From contig NZ_JAVAMO010000001.1 in NCBI RefSeq assembly GCF_030758345.1, forward strand, positions 310,001 through 374,000: a stretch of 64,000 bases of DNA, read 5' to 3'. The DNA comes from Ruegeria discodermiae (GTDB lineage Bacteria; Pseudomonadota; Alphaproteobacteria; Rhodobacterales; Rhodobacteraceae). The notes under the pieces are model-generated. The model ran no database searches. It was given only the letters and a program-made list of their open reading frames with translations, and was not told the origin of the DNA. The translations under genes were made by a program, and so were the position numbers. This document shows, piece after piece, positions 26,993-35,713 of the stretch. The first letter of the stretch is position 1; every line of letters starts with the position of its first letter.

Positions 26993-27023
26993 GAAAAACG
27001 CGCCGGGCCTCTTGCGGTCCGGC
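26993..27023 (-). terminator. Intrinsic terminator of the small transglycosylase gene
   Basis: On the minus strand GCCGGACC, loop GCAAGA, GGCCCGGC, then GCGTTTTTC. The stem has 8 pairs including one G-U. It lies just beyond the stop of the gene at 27032. Confidence 0.6.
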
Positions 27024-27031
27024 ACTCGCTG

Positions 27032-27520
27032 CTATTTCGGCTGTACCAGCCCGGTTTCAACCAGCATTCCGGCCCGTTTGGCCTCGGGCCAGTAGCCTTT
27101 GGCATAAAGCCGGATCGCGTAGGCCTGATCGCCATCGGCCAGCAACCAGGCCCCGCGCAGGTATTTCCCGGCAAATTCCAAATTGGTGTCTGCGTCCAAT
27201 AGCCCTTTGGGCGAACCGCTATACCCCATCGAGCGGGCAGTCGCGGGCAGGATCTGCAGCAGACCGTAATAAGGTCGGTTCACCGCCCAGGGGCGATGGG
27301 TGCTTTCGCGGATAGCCAGCTTGTGGACCAGCTCGCGCGGGACCTCGTAGTGATCGGCCCATTTGTTGATCGAGGCGCGCAGTTCCGGCGTCTCGTTTGG
27401 GTAGAGCGGTGGGTCGAACGCGTCGGGCCGTTCGGTTCCGCGCGCCCGCTCGCCGCAGGCGGTCAGCAGGGTGGTTGCTGCGAGCATCGCAATCGTGTTT
27501 CGGCGGGTGATGGGGGGCAT
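27032..27520 (-). CDS. Lipoprotein lytic transglycosylase (SLT domain)
   Basis: A 162-residue exported protein. A lipobox LTAC (residues 19-22) ends the signal peptide, so it should be anchored to a membrane facing the periplasm. The SLT domain has the catalytic Glu in KLAIRESTHRPWAV (about residue 72), followed by YYGLLQILPATARSMGYSG. It is shorter than Slt70-type enzymes and is all catalytic domain. It would cleave peptidoglycan glycan strands. No operon partner. Confidence 0.88.
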   Translation of the reverse strand: MPPITRRNTIAMLAATTLLTACGERARGTERPDAFDPPLYPNETPELRASINKWADHYEVPRELVHKLAIRESTHRPWAVNRPYYGLLQILPATARSMGYSGSPKGLLDADTNLEFAGKYLRGAWLLADGDQAYAIRLYAKGYWPEAKRAGMLVETGLVQPK

Positions 27521-27616
27521 TGTGGTCTCCTGTTCGCGGCAGGTTAGCGCCCGGTGATCCCGAGGGGAACTGCAACCAGGAGGGTCTTTGCCAAATTTTG
27601 CCGATTCCAGACGCGT

Positions 27617-28357
27617 TCATCCGGGCAGGTAGTCGTGCACCACCTCTCCCAATCCGATGGTCAGATCTGCAAGGATATGGGTGGCCGAGAGAGTTTCGAG
27701 CACCGGCAGATCAGCCACCGGCGCAAAGGCATGCTGGTTGACAGTCAACCCGGCGGGTGCCTGCCACGCGCCCTTCACGGTGACGTCCTCAAGATAATAT
27801 CTGACTAACTCGCAGATTCGCGGCGTGCAATCGACATGCGGGATGATCTTCAGCAGGAAGCTGGGTTGCTGCAACGCCGACTGCACGGCGGCCTTGTCCA
27901 ACTCGCGGTGCTTATAGCCCATCGTGCCGGTGACGACCCGCACCGATCCCACATCCAGCGTTCCAACCAGCGTTTCTTTCTCGACCCGCAGGCTGGGTTC
28001 GGCGAGTTTTTTGGGAAAGCCCCAGATCTCGCGGCCACCGGCAATCGGGCTGTGGTCGTTGAGATACATGGAGTGCACGTAAGAGCCAGGCTTGCCCTGA
28101 TAGATCACAGGGATGACCTGACCGGATTCGGTGTAATCTCCGAAACCGGTCGAGTCGGGCATGCGGATGAATTCGTACTTTACGACGGGCTCGATGATCT
28201 CCAGCGGTTCAGGAACTACCGCACGCAAACCATCGATATCTGTGCGATAGGTGATGATCATAAATTCTCGGTCGAAGAACTTGTAGGGCCCGCGCGGATA
28301 AGACGGGCTGGTCAGCGGCATCGCAAAGGCTTTGGATTTTATGTCACCGGGCGTCAT
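27617..28357 (-). CDS. adc: Acetoacetate decarboxylase
   Basis: A 246-residue enzyme that would convert acetoacetate to acetone and CO2. It begins [20 protein letters not shown] like other Adc proteins, and the Schiff-base region [16 protein letters not shown] contains the two adjacent Lys, one of which is the catalytic base. The C-terminal barrel strands follow ([19 protein letters not shown]). The ATG at 28357 has AAGGA 7 bp upstream; the frame continues to 28573 but this part is not protein-like. It stands alone, without CoA-transferase genes. Confidence 0.88.
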   Translation of the reverse strand: MTPGDIKSKAFAMPLTSPSYPRGPYKFFDREFMIITYRTDIDGLRAVVPEPLEIIEPVVKYEFIRMPDSTGFGDYTESGQVIPVIYQGKPGSYVHSMYLNDHSPIAGGREIWGFPKKLAEPSLRVEKETLVGTLDVGSVRVVTGTMGYKHRELDKAAVQSALQQPSFLLKIIPHVDCTPRICELVRYYLEDVTVKGAWQAPAGLTVNQHAFAPVADLPVLETLSATHILADLTIGLGEVVHDYLPG

Positions 28358-28539
28358 CTGAATATCCTTCTGTCCCAAGAACGCGACCGCAGGCGATGGT
28401 CGCCCATCAAATAGGGGTTCTGGTGGTGCAGAATGTTCATGCACCCAGCAGCCAGAACGTTTCATCCTGAGATTAGACTTGGCGTGCGCGGATTTTCCAG
28501 ATCGAAGTTCAGCGCTTGGCTGGCAGATGCGTCGATAAC

Positions 28540-28574
28540 AAAAAAATGCCGCGCGAAGGGCTTCGCGCGGCATT
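28540..28574 (-). terminator. Intrinsic terminator of the rpsF-rpsR-rplI operon
   Basis: On the minus strand AATGCCGCGCGAAG pairs fully with CTTCGCGCGGCATT and continues into a T-tract. It lies 24 bp beyond the rplI stop. Confidence 0.9.
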
Positions 28575-28597
28575 GAAATCTGTCAAAGCCCAGGGGC

Positions 28598-29218
28598 TCA
28601 GTTGGTGCTGTCGTCCTCGGCGGGCGCTTCGGCGTCGGCAACCAGTTCTTCGTCTTCGGATGCGGCAGAGCCGATATCGTCGAAGAGTTCCGAGATTTCG
28701 AACTCGGCTTCGGCTTCTTCTTCGGCTGCCAATTCCTGGATCGACTTACCCGAGGCCTGCAGTTCGGCTTCTTCTTGCGAACGCGCAACGTTCAGCTGGA
28801 TCGAAGCTTCAACCTCGGGGTGCAGGATCACCGAAACCGAGTGCAGACCCAGTTCCTTGATCGGTGCAACCAGCGCGATCTGTTTCTTGTCGACGGTGAA
28901 CCCGTCGGCGGTGGCCGCATCGGCGGCGTCACGCGGGGTGACTGAGCCGTAAAGCGCGCCAGCGTCAGAGGCCGAGCGGATCACGATGAACTGCTGACCG
29001 TCGAGCTTCTCGGCCAGAGCCTCGGCTTCTTTCTTGGTCTCCAGGTTGCGCGCCTCAAGCTGCGCTTTCTGGGCCTCGAACGAGTCGATATTGGCTTGGG
29101 ACGCGCTCAGGGCCTTGCCCTGGGGCAGCAGGAAGTTGCGGGCAAAGCCGGGCTTGACGTCAACGACGTCGCCCATCTGGCCAAGCTTGGCAACACGTTC
29201 CAGAAGGATAACTTGCAT
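28598..29218 (-). CDS. rplI: 50S ribosomal protein L9 with acidic C-terminal tail
   Basis: A 206-residue L9; the classical protein has about 150 residues. The N-terminal RNA-binding domain ([28 protein letters not shown]) and the C-terminal domain (to about residue 150, [22 protein letters not shown]) are standard. The last 50 residues are strongly acidic and Ala-rich. Such tails are known in Rhodobacterales L9. Third gene of the rpsF-rpsR-rplI operon. Confidence 0.95.
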   Translation of the reverse strand: MQVILLERVAKLGQMGDVVDVKPGFARNFLLPQGKALSASQANIDSFEAQKAQLEARNLETKKEAEALAEKLDGQQFIVIRSASDAGALYGSVTPRDAADAATADGFTVDKKQIALVAPIKELGLHSVSVILHPEVEASIQLNVARSQEEAELQASGKSIQELAAEEEAEAEFEISELFDDIGSAASEDEELVADAEAPAEDDSTN

Positions 29219-29229
29219 GATCAGTCTCC

Positions 29230-29457
29230 TTACTTCACGGCGTAGGGCAGCAGGGCCAGGAAACGGGCGCGTTTGATGGCGCGAGCCAGTTCACGCTGCT
29301 TCTTGGCCGAAACGGCGGTTATGCGGGACGGTACGATCTTGCCACGCTCAGAGATATAGCGTTGCAGCAGACGGGTGTCCTTGTAGTCGATCTTGGGCGC
29401 GTTCTCACCGGAGAACGGGCAAACCTTGCGACGGCGGAAAAACGGTTTTGCAGCCAT
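29230..29457 (-). CDS. rpsR: 30S ribosomal protein S18
   Basis: A 75-residue S18 ([36 protein letters not shown]), which binds S6 on the platform of the small subunit. Middle gene of the operon, 26 bp after rpsF. Confidence 0.97.
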   Translation of the reverse strand: MAAKPFFRRRKVCPFSGENAPKIDYKDTRLLQRYISERGKIVPSRITAVSAKKQRELARAIKRARFLALLPYAVK

Positions 29458-29483
29458 TTCAGATGTCCTTTCTCAAGCTAAGA

Positions 29484-29837
29484 TCAGCGGCGCTCGCGGC
29501 GGCCTTCGCGCTCGTCGCGCTTCTGCATCTGGACCGAGGGGCCCTCGGCATGCTCGTCGACCTTGATGGTCAGAACGCGCATCACGTCGTCATGCAGGCG
29601 CATCAGACGCTCCATCTCCTGAACGGCCGGTGCGGGTGCATTGGTGCGCAGGAAGGCATAGTGGCCCTTGCGGTTCTTGTTGATCTTGTAGGCCATCGTC
29701 TTGACGCCCCAGTACTCGTGATCGACAAGGTTGCCACCATTGTCGGACAGCACGGCACCGAAATGTTCGATGAGGCCCTCGGCTTGCGTGTTGGACAGGT
29801 CCTGACGCGCAATCATGACATGCTCATAAAGCGGCAT
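29484..29837 (-). CDS. rpsF: 30S ribosomal protein S6
   Basis: A 117-residue S6: MPLYEHVMIARQDLSNTQAE, GVKTMAYKINKNRKGHYAFL, MRVLTIKVDEH, with a charged C-terminal tail. The ATG at 29837 has AGGAG 5 bp upstream. The first gene of the operon; the promoter is found at 29945-29972. Confidence 0.97.
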   Translation of the reverse strand: MPLYEHVMIARQDLSNTQAEGLIEHFGAVLSDNGGNLVDHEYWGVKTMAYKINKNRKGHYAFLRTNAPAPAVQEMERLMRLHDDVMRVLTIKVDEHAEGPSVQMQKRDEREGRRERR

Positions 29838-29944
29838 GTGAACTCCTGTTTCTGTCAAGGCGCACTTCAAAGACGGGGCGTTTGACCTTTCGCTGCCCCA
29901 CCACGAGAGGATGCGCGGTTCGAAATCCTGCGAAAGGATGGCGC

Positions 29945-29972
29945 TATATACACCCTCTGGCGGGCCATGCAA
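29945..29972 (-). promoter_or_regulatory. Promoter of rpsF
   Basis: On the minus strand TTGCAT (29967-29972), a 16-bp spacer and TATATA (29945-29950). It lies 108 bp upstream of rpsF, facing the operon. Confidence 0.65.
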
Positions 29973-30126
29973 GGGCAGAAACAGGGTGCGGCTGCCGCTC
30001 AAATTCCCCGCGCATGCCCCAATCTTTCGCGGGCGTGCCGCAATCCTGACGCTTTCTCTTTAGAAGCTTGCAACCAAGGGGAGAACTTCCCGCAAACGGA
30101 TCAGATGCGACAAGGATGCCAGAAGG

Positions 30127-30645
30127 ATGAAAGCAGTGCGCAAGGATATGATGGAGCAGGCGGTCGCCCTTCCCAGCTTTGAGGAAGCGATGCCATTGAT
30201 GATTGCCTTTGCGCCAAACTGGCCGGCACGAAAGGTGCTGTTCCGGATTTTCGGCACCGCGATGATCCTGGGCTCGGCGCTGATGTGGCTGTTGCCGGGC
30301 GCGGATATGTCGGCCGAGGCGGCAACGTTCAAACTTGGCGCATCGCTGTTTTTCCTGCTCTGCGGGATGGCATTACTGATGATGCACCATGTGGACAATC
30401 AGCCCGATGCCTATTTCGACCCGATCCGCCGCGAGGTACGGGTGTTGCAGAAGAACAACCGCGGACGCCCCCAGACGGTCCTGCGCCGCAGCTACGAGAG
30501 CCTTGGCGCCGCCCGGTTCACCGAAAACCTGCTGGAGGTCTTTGATGTGGATGGCACCATGCTGATGCGCCTGCCGATCGAGTCCCCCGAGGTGCGCGAT
30601 GCGCTGCGCGCGCAGTTGAGCGGGATGGTCAATATCACCGCCTGA
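30127..30645 (+). CDS. Small membrane protein of unknown function
   Basis: A 172-residue protein with two hydrophobic segments (about residues 38-57, FRIFGTAMILGSALMWLL, and 68-86, LGASLFFLLCGMALLMM) that should form a hairpin in the inner membrane. A soluble C-terminal domain follows with a strand-rich PH-like pattern (YFDPIRREVRVLQKN, then SYESLGAARFTENLLEVFDVDG, then LMRLPI). I do not recognise a named family; similar two-helix/PH-like proteins occur in Rhodobacterales. Confidence 0.65.
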   Translation: MKAVRKDMMEQAVALPSFEEAMPLMIAFAPNWPARKVLFRIFGTAMILGSALMWLLPGADMSAEAATFKLGASLFFLLCGMALLMMHHVDNQPDAYFDPIRREVRVLQKNNRGRPQTVLRRSYESLGAARFTENLLEVFDVDGTMLMRLPIESPEVRDALRAQLSGMVNITA

Positions 30646-30786
30646 TCGGCGGATGTTCACCTGATCACAGCAATTGTGAGCTTATAGAGACTTGCCGTCG
30701 CCCTCGGGCGGCGCAATTCTGTTGTCATGGCGTCGTATTCAGCGGCCCCGTACTGATGCGCAAACAATTGACCGGAGAAGACCCCT

Positions 30787-31359
30787 ATGAAAACCGCCCT
30801 TTTTGCCGCCGCTCTGGCGACAGCCGCGACTGCCGGCTTTGCCGCGCCGGAGAAATACCTATTGGATGCCAGCCACAGCCAGGTTGTGTTTGACTATAAC
30901 CATCTCGGGTTCTCGACCACCTACGGCATGTTCTCGGGGTTCGAGGGCGAGATCATGTTTGACGCCGAAAACCCCGCTGATTCCAGCGTCTCGGTCGCGA
31001 TGCCGGTCAAGTCGATGTTCACGGGTTGGGAAAAACGCGATGAGCATTTCATGTCCGACGACTTCTTTGGCGCAAGTGACGAAGATCTGGTCACATTCAC
31101 CTCGACCAGCATCGAGGTGACCGGTGAGGACACCGCCAAGATCACCGGTGATCTGACCATGAACGAAATTACAAAGTCGGTGGTTCTGGATGCAAAGCTG
31201 AATCAATCGGCTGAACATCCCATGGCCAAGAAACCCTGGCTGGGCTTTGACGCCACCACCACGCTGGTCCGGTCGGAATTCGATGTCGGCAATTTCGCGC
31301 CCTTCGTGAGCGATGAGGTTAACGTCTTCATCTCGGTCGAGGCGATGAAAGCGGAGTAA
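30787..31359 (+). CDS. YceI-family periplasmic lipid-binding-like protein
   Basis: A 190-residue secreted protein with a signal peptide (residues 1-20, AATAGFAAP). It then has the YceI lipocalin-like barrel: YLLDASHSQVVFDYNHLGFSTTYG, MFTGWEKRDEHFMSDDFFGA, AKITGDLTMNEITKSVVLDA and LGFDATTTLVRSEFDVG. Members bind polyisoprenoids; the role here is not known. A second YceI domain is fused to cytochrome b561 in the gene at 31956-33200. Its terminator is at 31385-31411. Confidence 0.9.
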   Translation: MKTALFAAALATAATAGFAAPEKYLLDASHSQVVFDYNHLGFSTTYGMFSGFEGEIMFDAENPADSSVSVAMPVKSMFTGWEKRDEHFMSDDFFGASDEDLVTFTSTSIEVTGEDTAKITGDLTMNEITKSVVLDAKLNQSAEHPMAKKPWLGFDATTTLVRSEFDVGNFAPFVSDEVNVFISVEAMKAE

Positions 31360-31384
31360 TCCGACCACAAAATATTTCTGATCG

Positions 31385-31411
31385 ACGCCGGGGCTCGCCC
31401 CGGCGTTTTTC
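31385..31411 (+). terminator. Intrinsic terminator of the yceI gene
   Basis: ACGCCGGGG, loop CTCG, CCCCGGCGT, then TTTT. A perfect 9-bp stem 25 bp after the stop codon. Confidence 0.9.
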
Positions 31412-31481
31412 ATGCAGGACCTATGTGCTTGCCGCATCTGCAGAGTTGCCGAGCAAAACCACATGGCTTATCCCAGCGGCT

Positions 31482-31940
31482 ATGCGCGATGCATTTACAA
31501 TCCGGGAAGCGGGCACAGATGACCTGGCCAGCCTGCTGGAACTCTACACCCATCTGACAATCAACAACCTACCGTTTTCAGTGGAAACCGCCGAAGATAT
31601 CTTTCGCAGGTTTTCGTTATACGACGGAAGCGCCCTGTTGCTGGGTGAGGTTGACGGAGAATTGGTGGCCTCTTGCGCCCTGGTGGTTATTCCCAATTTG
31701 ACCAGGGGTGGAACCCCTTATGCCTTGGTCGAAAATGTCGTGACACATACGGATCACCGATGCCGAGGGTATGGCAAGCGCATACTGGATGCAGCGTCAC
31801 AGCGCGCCTGGGATCAGGGCTGCTATAAGGTGATGCTGATGACCGGCTCGAAAAAGCCCGCGACCTTGGCATTCTATGAGAGAGCCGGGTTCAGGCAAAC
31901 CAAGACCGGGTTTCAGAAGCGGGCAGATGAGGGTCGCTAG
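31482..31940 (+). CDS. GNAT-family N-acetyltransferase
   Basis: A 152-residue acetyltransferase. The GNAT fold is clear: FTIREAGTDDLASLLELY at the start, the central strand ALVENVVTHTDHRCRGYGKRILD with the acetyl-CoA-binding R-x-x-G-x-G, and CYKVMLMTGSKKPATLAFYERAGF. The substrate is unknown. The ATG at 31482 fits the family start; a longer frame to 31425 adds unconserved residues. Its end is 16 bp from the convergent b561-YceI gene. Confidence 0.85.
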   Translation: MRDAFTIREAGTDDLASLLELYTHLTINNLPFSVETAEDIFRRFSLYDGSALLLGEVDGELVASCALVVIPNLTRGGTPYALVENVVTHTDHRCRGYGKRILDAASQRAWDQGCYKVMLMTGSKKPATLAFYERAGFRQTKTGFQKRADEGR

Positions 31941-31955
31941 CGCCTACCGGTGGCC

Positions 31956-33200
31956 TCAGTCATCATCGCGTTCTGCGGTCAGGGACACCACAACCTCCAC
32001 GCCGAAGGCGAGGGAGCTTTCGTCGGGCATGCTCTGACCGATGCCGAAATCAAGCCGGTTCAGCTGCAGCGATCCGGTCATGTCTGCGCGATCATCTTCA
32101 AGCGCCAGATCGAAGGGCAGGACCACATCCAACGATTGGTCGCGGATGGTGAGCGGGCCGCGTGCCTCGTAGCCGGTTTCGGTCTTGAAGAGCTCTGCGG
32201 TGAAATTGGCCGTCGGAAACTGCGCGGCGTCAAAGAAATCTGCTCCGAGCGCCTGGCCGGTGACCGAGCCGAGCGTCAGCGACGGGATCGAGACCACAAC
32301 CTCGACATCGCCCGCCTTGCCGGGGGCGTCTGGCGCGTCGAAACTGATGGACGCGGTCCAGTCGGCGAAACTGCCATCTACCTTGCTGCCCAACTGGGTG
32401 ACGGAAATGCCCAGGCTGCCTTCTTCGACCTCCCAGTCTGATTGCACCTCGGCCAGCTCTGCCTGGCCCGCATGATGGTCCTCGCTATGATCATGCGCGC
32501 CGTGGCTGAACGCGCCGATCATTGCGCCTCCGATGATGGCAGCGCCCCAGGCGATGAGGGCGGCAATCGGTGGCAGGGCCGAACGGTGCTGCGTGGGCGG
32601 TTCCGGCGCGGTATTGGGGCCGGGCAGCATCCGGCGCAGGGTCTGGTCATGGTCGATGATGTGATGCTTCACCGCCCCCGCGATATGCAGCACCAGCGCC
32701 CCGATCAGCACCCATTGCAGGATCCAGTGCAGCCCGGCGGAGAATTCCGCGACGCTCTCGCTTTTGGGAACAAAGGGCAGGGATTGACCGAAGGGCCACC
32801 AGATCGGCGCAAAGCCGGTGGTTGCCGCATGGTGTATCCAGCCGCTGAGCGGGACTGCGACCAGCGAGCCATAGAGCAGCCAATGCATCGTCTCGGCGGC
32901 AAAGGCCTCGGGCTTGTTATCGGCATTCAGCAGCCCCGGATGCGGTTGGGTCAGCGTCCAGATGATCCGCGCCAGCGCCACAAAGAAAATGGTCACGCCG
33001 ATGGTTTTGTGCATCGAGAACAGCAGCGCGGCGCGCGCGACCTGTGCGTCGGTTGTGGGGATGTCAGGATTGACGATCGCCTCGGCAAGCGAATTGGCGA
33101 TCAGGCCCAGCGGGATCACCGTCAAGATCAACAGGGCGGTCAGCCAGTGGAACCATTTCGAAACACTGCCATAGCTGTGGCTGGTATTGGCGATGGACAT
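31956..33200 (-). CDS. Cytochrome b561 fused to a YceI domain
   Basis: A 414-residue two-domain protein. Residues 1-180 are a four-helix cytochrome b561 (WFHWLTALLILTVIPLGL, MHKTIGVTIFFVALARIIW, MHWLLYGSLVAVPLSGWIHH, LHWILQWVLIGALVLHIAGAVKHH) with the haem-binding His residues; a fifth hydrophobic helix lies at about 210-232. After a His/Asp-rich linker (GAHDHSEDHHAGQ) comes a C-terminal YceI domain (about 255-414). This should place the haem domain in the membrane and the YceI domain in the periplasm, suggesting electron transfer to or from a bound isoprenoid such as a quinone. ATG at 33200 with AGGAG upstream. Confidence 0.88.
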   Translation of the reverse strand: MSIANTSHSYGSVSKWFHWLTALLILTVIPLGLIANSLAEAIVNPDIPTTDAQVARAALLFSMHKTIGVTIFFVALARIIWTLTQPHPGLLNADNKPEAFAAETMHWLLYGSLVAVPLSGWIHHAATTGFAPIWWPFGQSLPFVPKSESVAEFSAGLHWILQWVLIGALVLHIAGAVKHHIIDHDQTLRRMLPGPNTAPEPPTQHRSALPPIAALIAWGAAIIGGAMIGAFSHGAHDHSEDHHAGQAELAEVQSDWEVEEGSLGISVTQLGSKVDGSFADWTASISFDAPDAPGKAGDVEVVVSIPSLTLGSVTGQALGADFFDAAQFPTANFTAELFKTETGYEARGPLTIRDQSLDVVLPFDLALEDDRADMTGSLQLNRLDFGIGQSMPDESSLAFGVEVVVSLTAERDDD

Positions 33201-33359
33201 GGACGGCTCCTGACTGGGTCTGTGTCGCAACATTATCGTGCCCGCGAGGCGGGACAAGTCACCTCTGCGCACAGGTAACGTGTCCGGATGCAGAGCTTGT
33301 GCGGCGCGGGCTGGTTGTCTAAACGGGGCCGACAGGACAGAACGCAGGACCAAGCAGCC

Positions 33360-34292
33360 ATGACATTAGCATTCGTTTTTCCCGGACAGGGCGCGCAGAC
33401 CATCGGAATGGGCAAGGCGCTGGCCGAGGCCTATCCGGCCGCCAAAGCGGTTTTCGACGAGGTCGACGCGGCGCTGAGGGAAAAGCTGAGTGATCTCATC
33501 TGGGAGGGCGATATTGCCGAGCTGACGCTGACGCAGAACGCGCAACCGGCGCTGATGGCGACCTCGCTGGCCGCGATGCGCGCTTTGGAGGCCGAAGGCG
33601 TGTCGATTGACCGGGCGTCGTTTGTGGCCGGGCATTCGCTGGGCGAGTATTCGGCATTGGCGGCTGCCGGGGCGTTGAGCGTGGCGGACACGGCGCGGCT
33701 GCTGCGCACCCGCGGGCAGGCCATGCAAAGCGCGGTGCCGGTGGGCGAGGGCGCGATGGCGGCCATTCTGGGCCTCGATCTGGAGGCCGTGCGCGCGGTG
33801 GCTGATGAGGCGGCGCAGGGCGATGTGTGCCAGGCCGCCAATGACAACGATCCTACACAAGTCGTTGTTTCGGGCAGCAAGGCGGCGGTGGAACGCGCTG
33901 CGGTGATCGCCAAGGAAAAGGGTGCCAAGCGGGCGGTGATGCTGCCGGTCAGCGCTCCGTTCCATTGCGCGCTGATGCAGCCCGCCGCCGACGTGATGGC
34001 CGAGGCGCTGGCCGGGGTCGAGATCAAAGCCCCTGCCGTGCCACTGGTTGCCAATGTGCGGGCCGAGGCGGTCTCGGACCCGGATATGATCCGGCAATTG
34101 CTGGTCGAGCAGGTCACCGGTTCGGTGCGCTGGCGCGAAAGCGTGCAGTATATGGCGGCGCAAGGCGTGACCGGCGTGTGGGAGATCGGCGCGGGCAAGG
34201 CCCTGTCGGGCATGATCCGCAAGATCGACCGTGCCATCACCTCATACGCGGTCGGCACGCCTGACGACGTTGCGGCTGTTCTGGCACAATAG
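33360..34292 (+). CDS. fabD: Malonyl-CoA:ACP transacylase
   Basis: A 310-residue enzyme that moves the malonyl group from CoA to acyl carrier protein at the start of fatty-acid synthesis. AFVFPGQGAQTIGMGKAL, GHSLGEYSALAAAG with catalytic Ser93, VSAPFHCALMQPA with the catalytic His and VWEIGAGKALSGMI are all intact. ATG at 33360 with AGGAC upstream. First gene of the fabD-fabG-acpP block. Confidence 0.96.
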   Translation: MTLAFVFPGQGAQTIGMGKALAEAYPAAKAVFDEVDAALREKLSDLIWEGDIAELTLTQNAQPALMATSLAAMRALEAEGVSIDRASFVAGHSLGEYSALAAAGALSVADTARLLRTRGQAMQSAVPVGEGAMAAILGLDLEAVRAVADEAAQGDVCQAANDNDPTQVVVSGSKAAVERAAVIAKEKGAKRAVMLPVSAPFHCALMQPAADVMAEALAGVEIKAPAVPLVANVRAEAVSDPDMIRQLLVEQVTGSVRWRESVQYMAAQGVTGVWEIGAGKALSGMIRKIDRAITSYAVGTPDDVAAVLAQ

Positions 34293-34374
34293 AATTGACG
34301 AGCGCGGGTTTCCCCTGAATACCCCCGCGCGAAACGAAAACCTTGTGCTGCAAACGCAGCGGGAGACTTGAGAC

Positions 34375-35112
34375 ATGTTTGACTTGACCGGAAAGAACGC
34401 GCTGATTACCGGCGCCTCGGGCGGGATTGGTGGCGATATCGCGCGCGCGCTGCACGGGGCGGGGGCCACGGTGGGGCTGTCCGGCACCCGCGTCGAGCCT
34501 TTGCAGGCACTGGCCGATGATCTGGGCGAGCGTGCCCACGTGCTGCCCTGTAACCTGGGCGATACCGAGGCAGTCGAAGCGCTGCCAAAACAGGCGGCCG
34601 AGGCGATGGGCTCGGTCGATATTCTGGTCAACAATGCGGGCATCACGCGTGACAACCTGTTCATGCGGATGTCGGATGAGGAATGGCAGAACGTGATCGA
34701 CCTGAACATGACCGCCACGATGAAGCTCTGCAAAGGCGTGATCCGCGGCATGATGAAGAAGCGCTGGGGCCGGATCGTGAATATCTCGTCCGTGGTCGGG
34801 TCCATCGGCAATCCGGGGCAGGCCAACTATGCCGCCTCCAAGGCTGGCATGATCGGATTTTCCAAGGCACTTGCGCATGAGGTTGCGACCCGCGGCATTA
34901 CGGTGAACGCGGTGTCGCCGGGCTTCATTACCACCGCCATGACCGAAAAACTGACCGACGAGCAGAAAGAGGGTCTGCTGCGCAAGGTTCCTGCCGGTCG
35001 CATGGGAGAACCCGAAGAGATCGCGGCAGCCGTTTTGTATCTTGCCAGTCCCGAAGCCGCCTATGTCACCGGAAGCACCTTGCATGTGAATGGTGGCATG
35101 GCCATGTTGTAG
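34375..35112 (+). CDS. fabG: 3-oxoacyl-ACP reductase
   Basis: A 245-residue short-chain dehydrogenase that reduces 3-ketoacyl-ACP with NADPH. It has TGASGGIG for the cofactor, NNAGITRDNLFMRM, catalytic Ser in NISSVVGSIG, Tyr/Lys in YAASKAG and the FabG-typical MTEKLTDEQKE. It lies 82 bp after fabD and 208 bp before acpP. Confidence 0.96.
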   Translation: MFDLTGKNALITGASGGIGGDIARALHGAGATVGLSGTRVEPLQALADDLGERAHVLPCNLGDTEAVEALPKQAAEAMGSVDILVNNAGITRDNLFMRMSDEEWQNVIDLNMTATMKLCKGVIRGMMKKRWGRIVNISSVVGSIGNPGQANYAASKAGMIGFSKALAHEVATRGITVNAVSPGFITTAMTEKLTDEQKEGLLRKVPAGRMGEPEEIAAAVLYLASPEAAYVTGSTLHVNGGMAML

Positions 35113-35141
35113 GCTTCAAATCGGGCGGGCGGCGAAACCGT

Positions 35142-35169
35142 TTGCCTTGTGTGCCGACTATGCTATAGG
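35142..35169 (+). promoter_or_regulatory. Candidate promoter of acpP
   Basis: TTGCCT (35142-35147), 16 bp, TATAGG (35164-35169). It lies 30 bp after fabG and about 150 bp before acpP, which is normally transcribed strongly on its own. The leader it would produce contains two hairpins (35183-35203, GGGGCG/CGCCCC; 35213-35226, CCCGGC/GCCGGG). Confidence 0.4.
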
Positions 35170-35320
35170 CGGCGCACATCCCGGGGCGGTGATCATTCGC
35201 CCCGTCCTTTTGCCCGGCGAGCCGGGATCTAAACCGCCCGGACCGGGCAAAACCAAGCCAACCCGAGCGGGCAAGGGCAGACAATCGGGCCAAGAGGCCC
35301 TATGTGAATGAGGAATTGAC

Positions 35321-35554
35321 ATGAGCGACGTCGCAGATCGCGTTAAGAAGATCGTTGTAGAGCACCTGGGTGTTGAAGAGGACAAAGTGGCCGAGAATGC
35401 GTCGTTCATCGACGATCTGGGCGCAGACAGCCTCGACACCGTTGAGCTGGTCATGGCGTTTGAAGAAGAGTTCGGCATCGAGATTCCGGACGATGCAGCC
35501 GAGACCATCCAGACATTTGGCGATGCGGTCAAATTCATCAGCGAAGCTTCCTGA
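35321..35554 (+). CDS. acpP: Acyl carrier protein
   Basis: A 77-residue acidic protein that carries growing acyl chains on phosphopantetheine. The attachment Ser37 is in [14 protein letters not shown]. The usual four-helix pattern is complete ([25 protein letters not shown]). Its product is also the likely acyl donor for the LuxI synthase in this window. Confidence 0.98.
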   Translation: MSDVADRVKKIVVEHLGVEEDKVAENASFIDDLGADSLDTVELVMAFEEEFGIEIPDDAAETIQTFGDAVKFISEAS

Positions 35555-35576
35555 GCCAACGCTGACGACTGACAAA

Positions 35577-35607
35577 ACGGCGTCTCCTGCGGGAGGCGCC
35601 GTTTTTT
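35577..35607 (+). terminator. Intrinsic terminator of acpP
   Basis: ACGGCGTCTCC pairs with GGAGGCGCCGT (11 bp, one G-U) followed by TTTTTT; 22 bp after the acpP stop. Confidence 0.9.
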
Positions 35608-35713
35608 GTTGTTTGTTTGCCGCGCTGTGCCGGTAAATCGACCATCGGTCTCTTGCCCGAATCTCTTGCTGGTCGCACGGTCCGCCTGAGGCACAAGATC
35701 AGACGAGCAGAAA

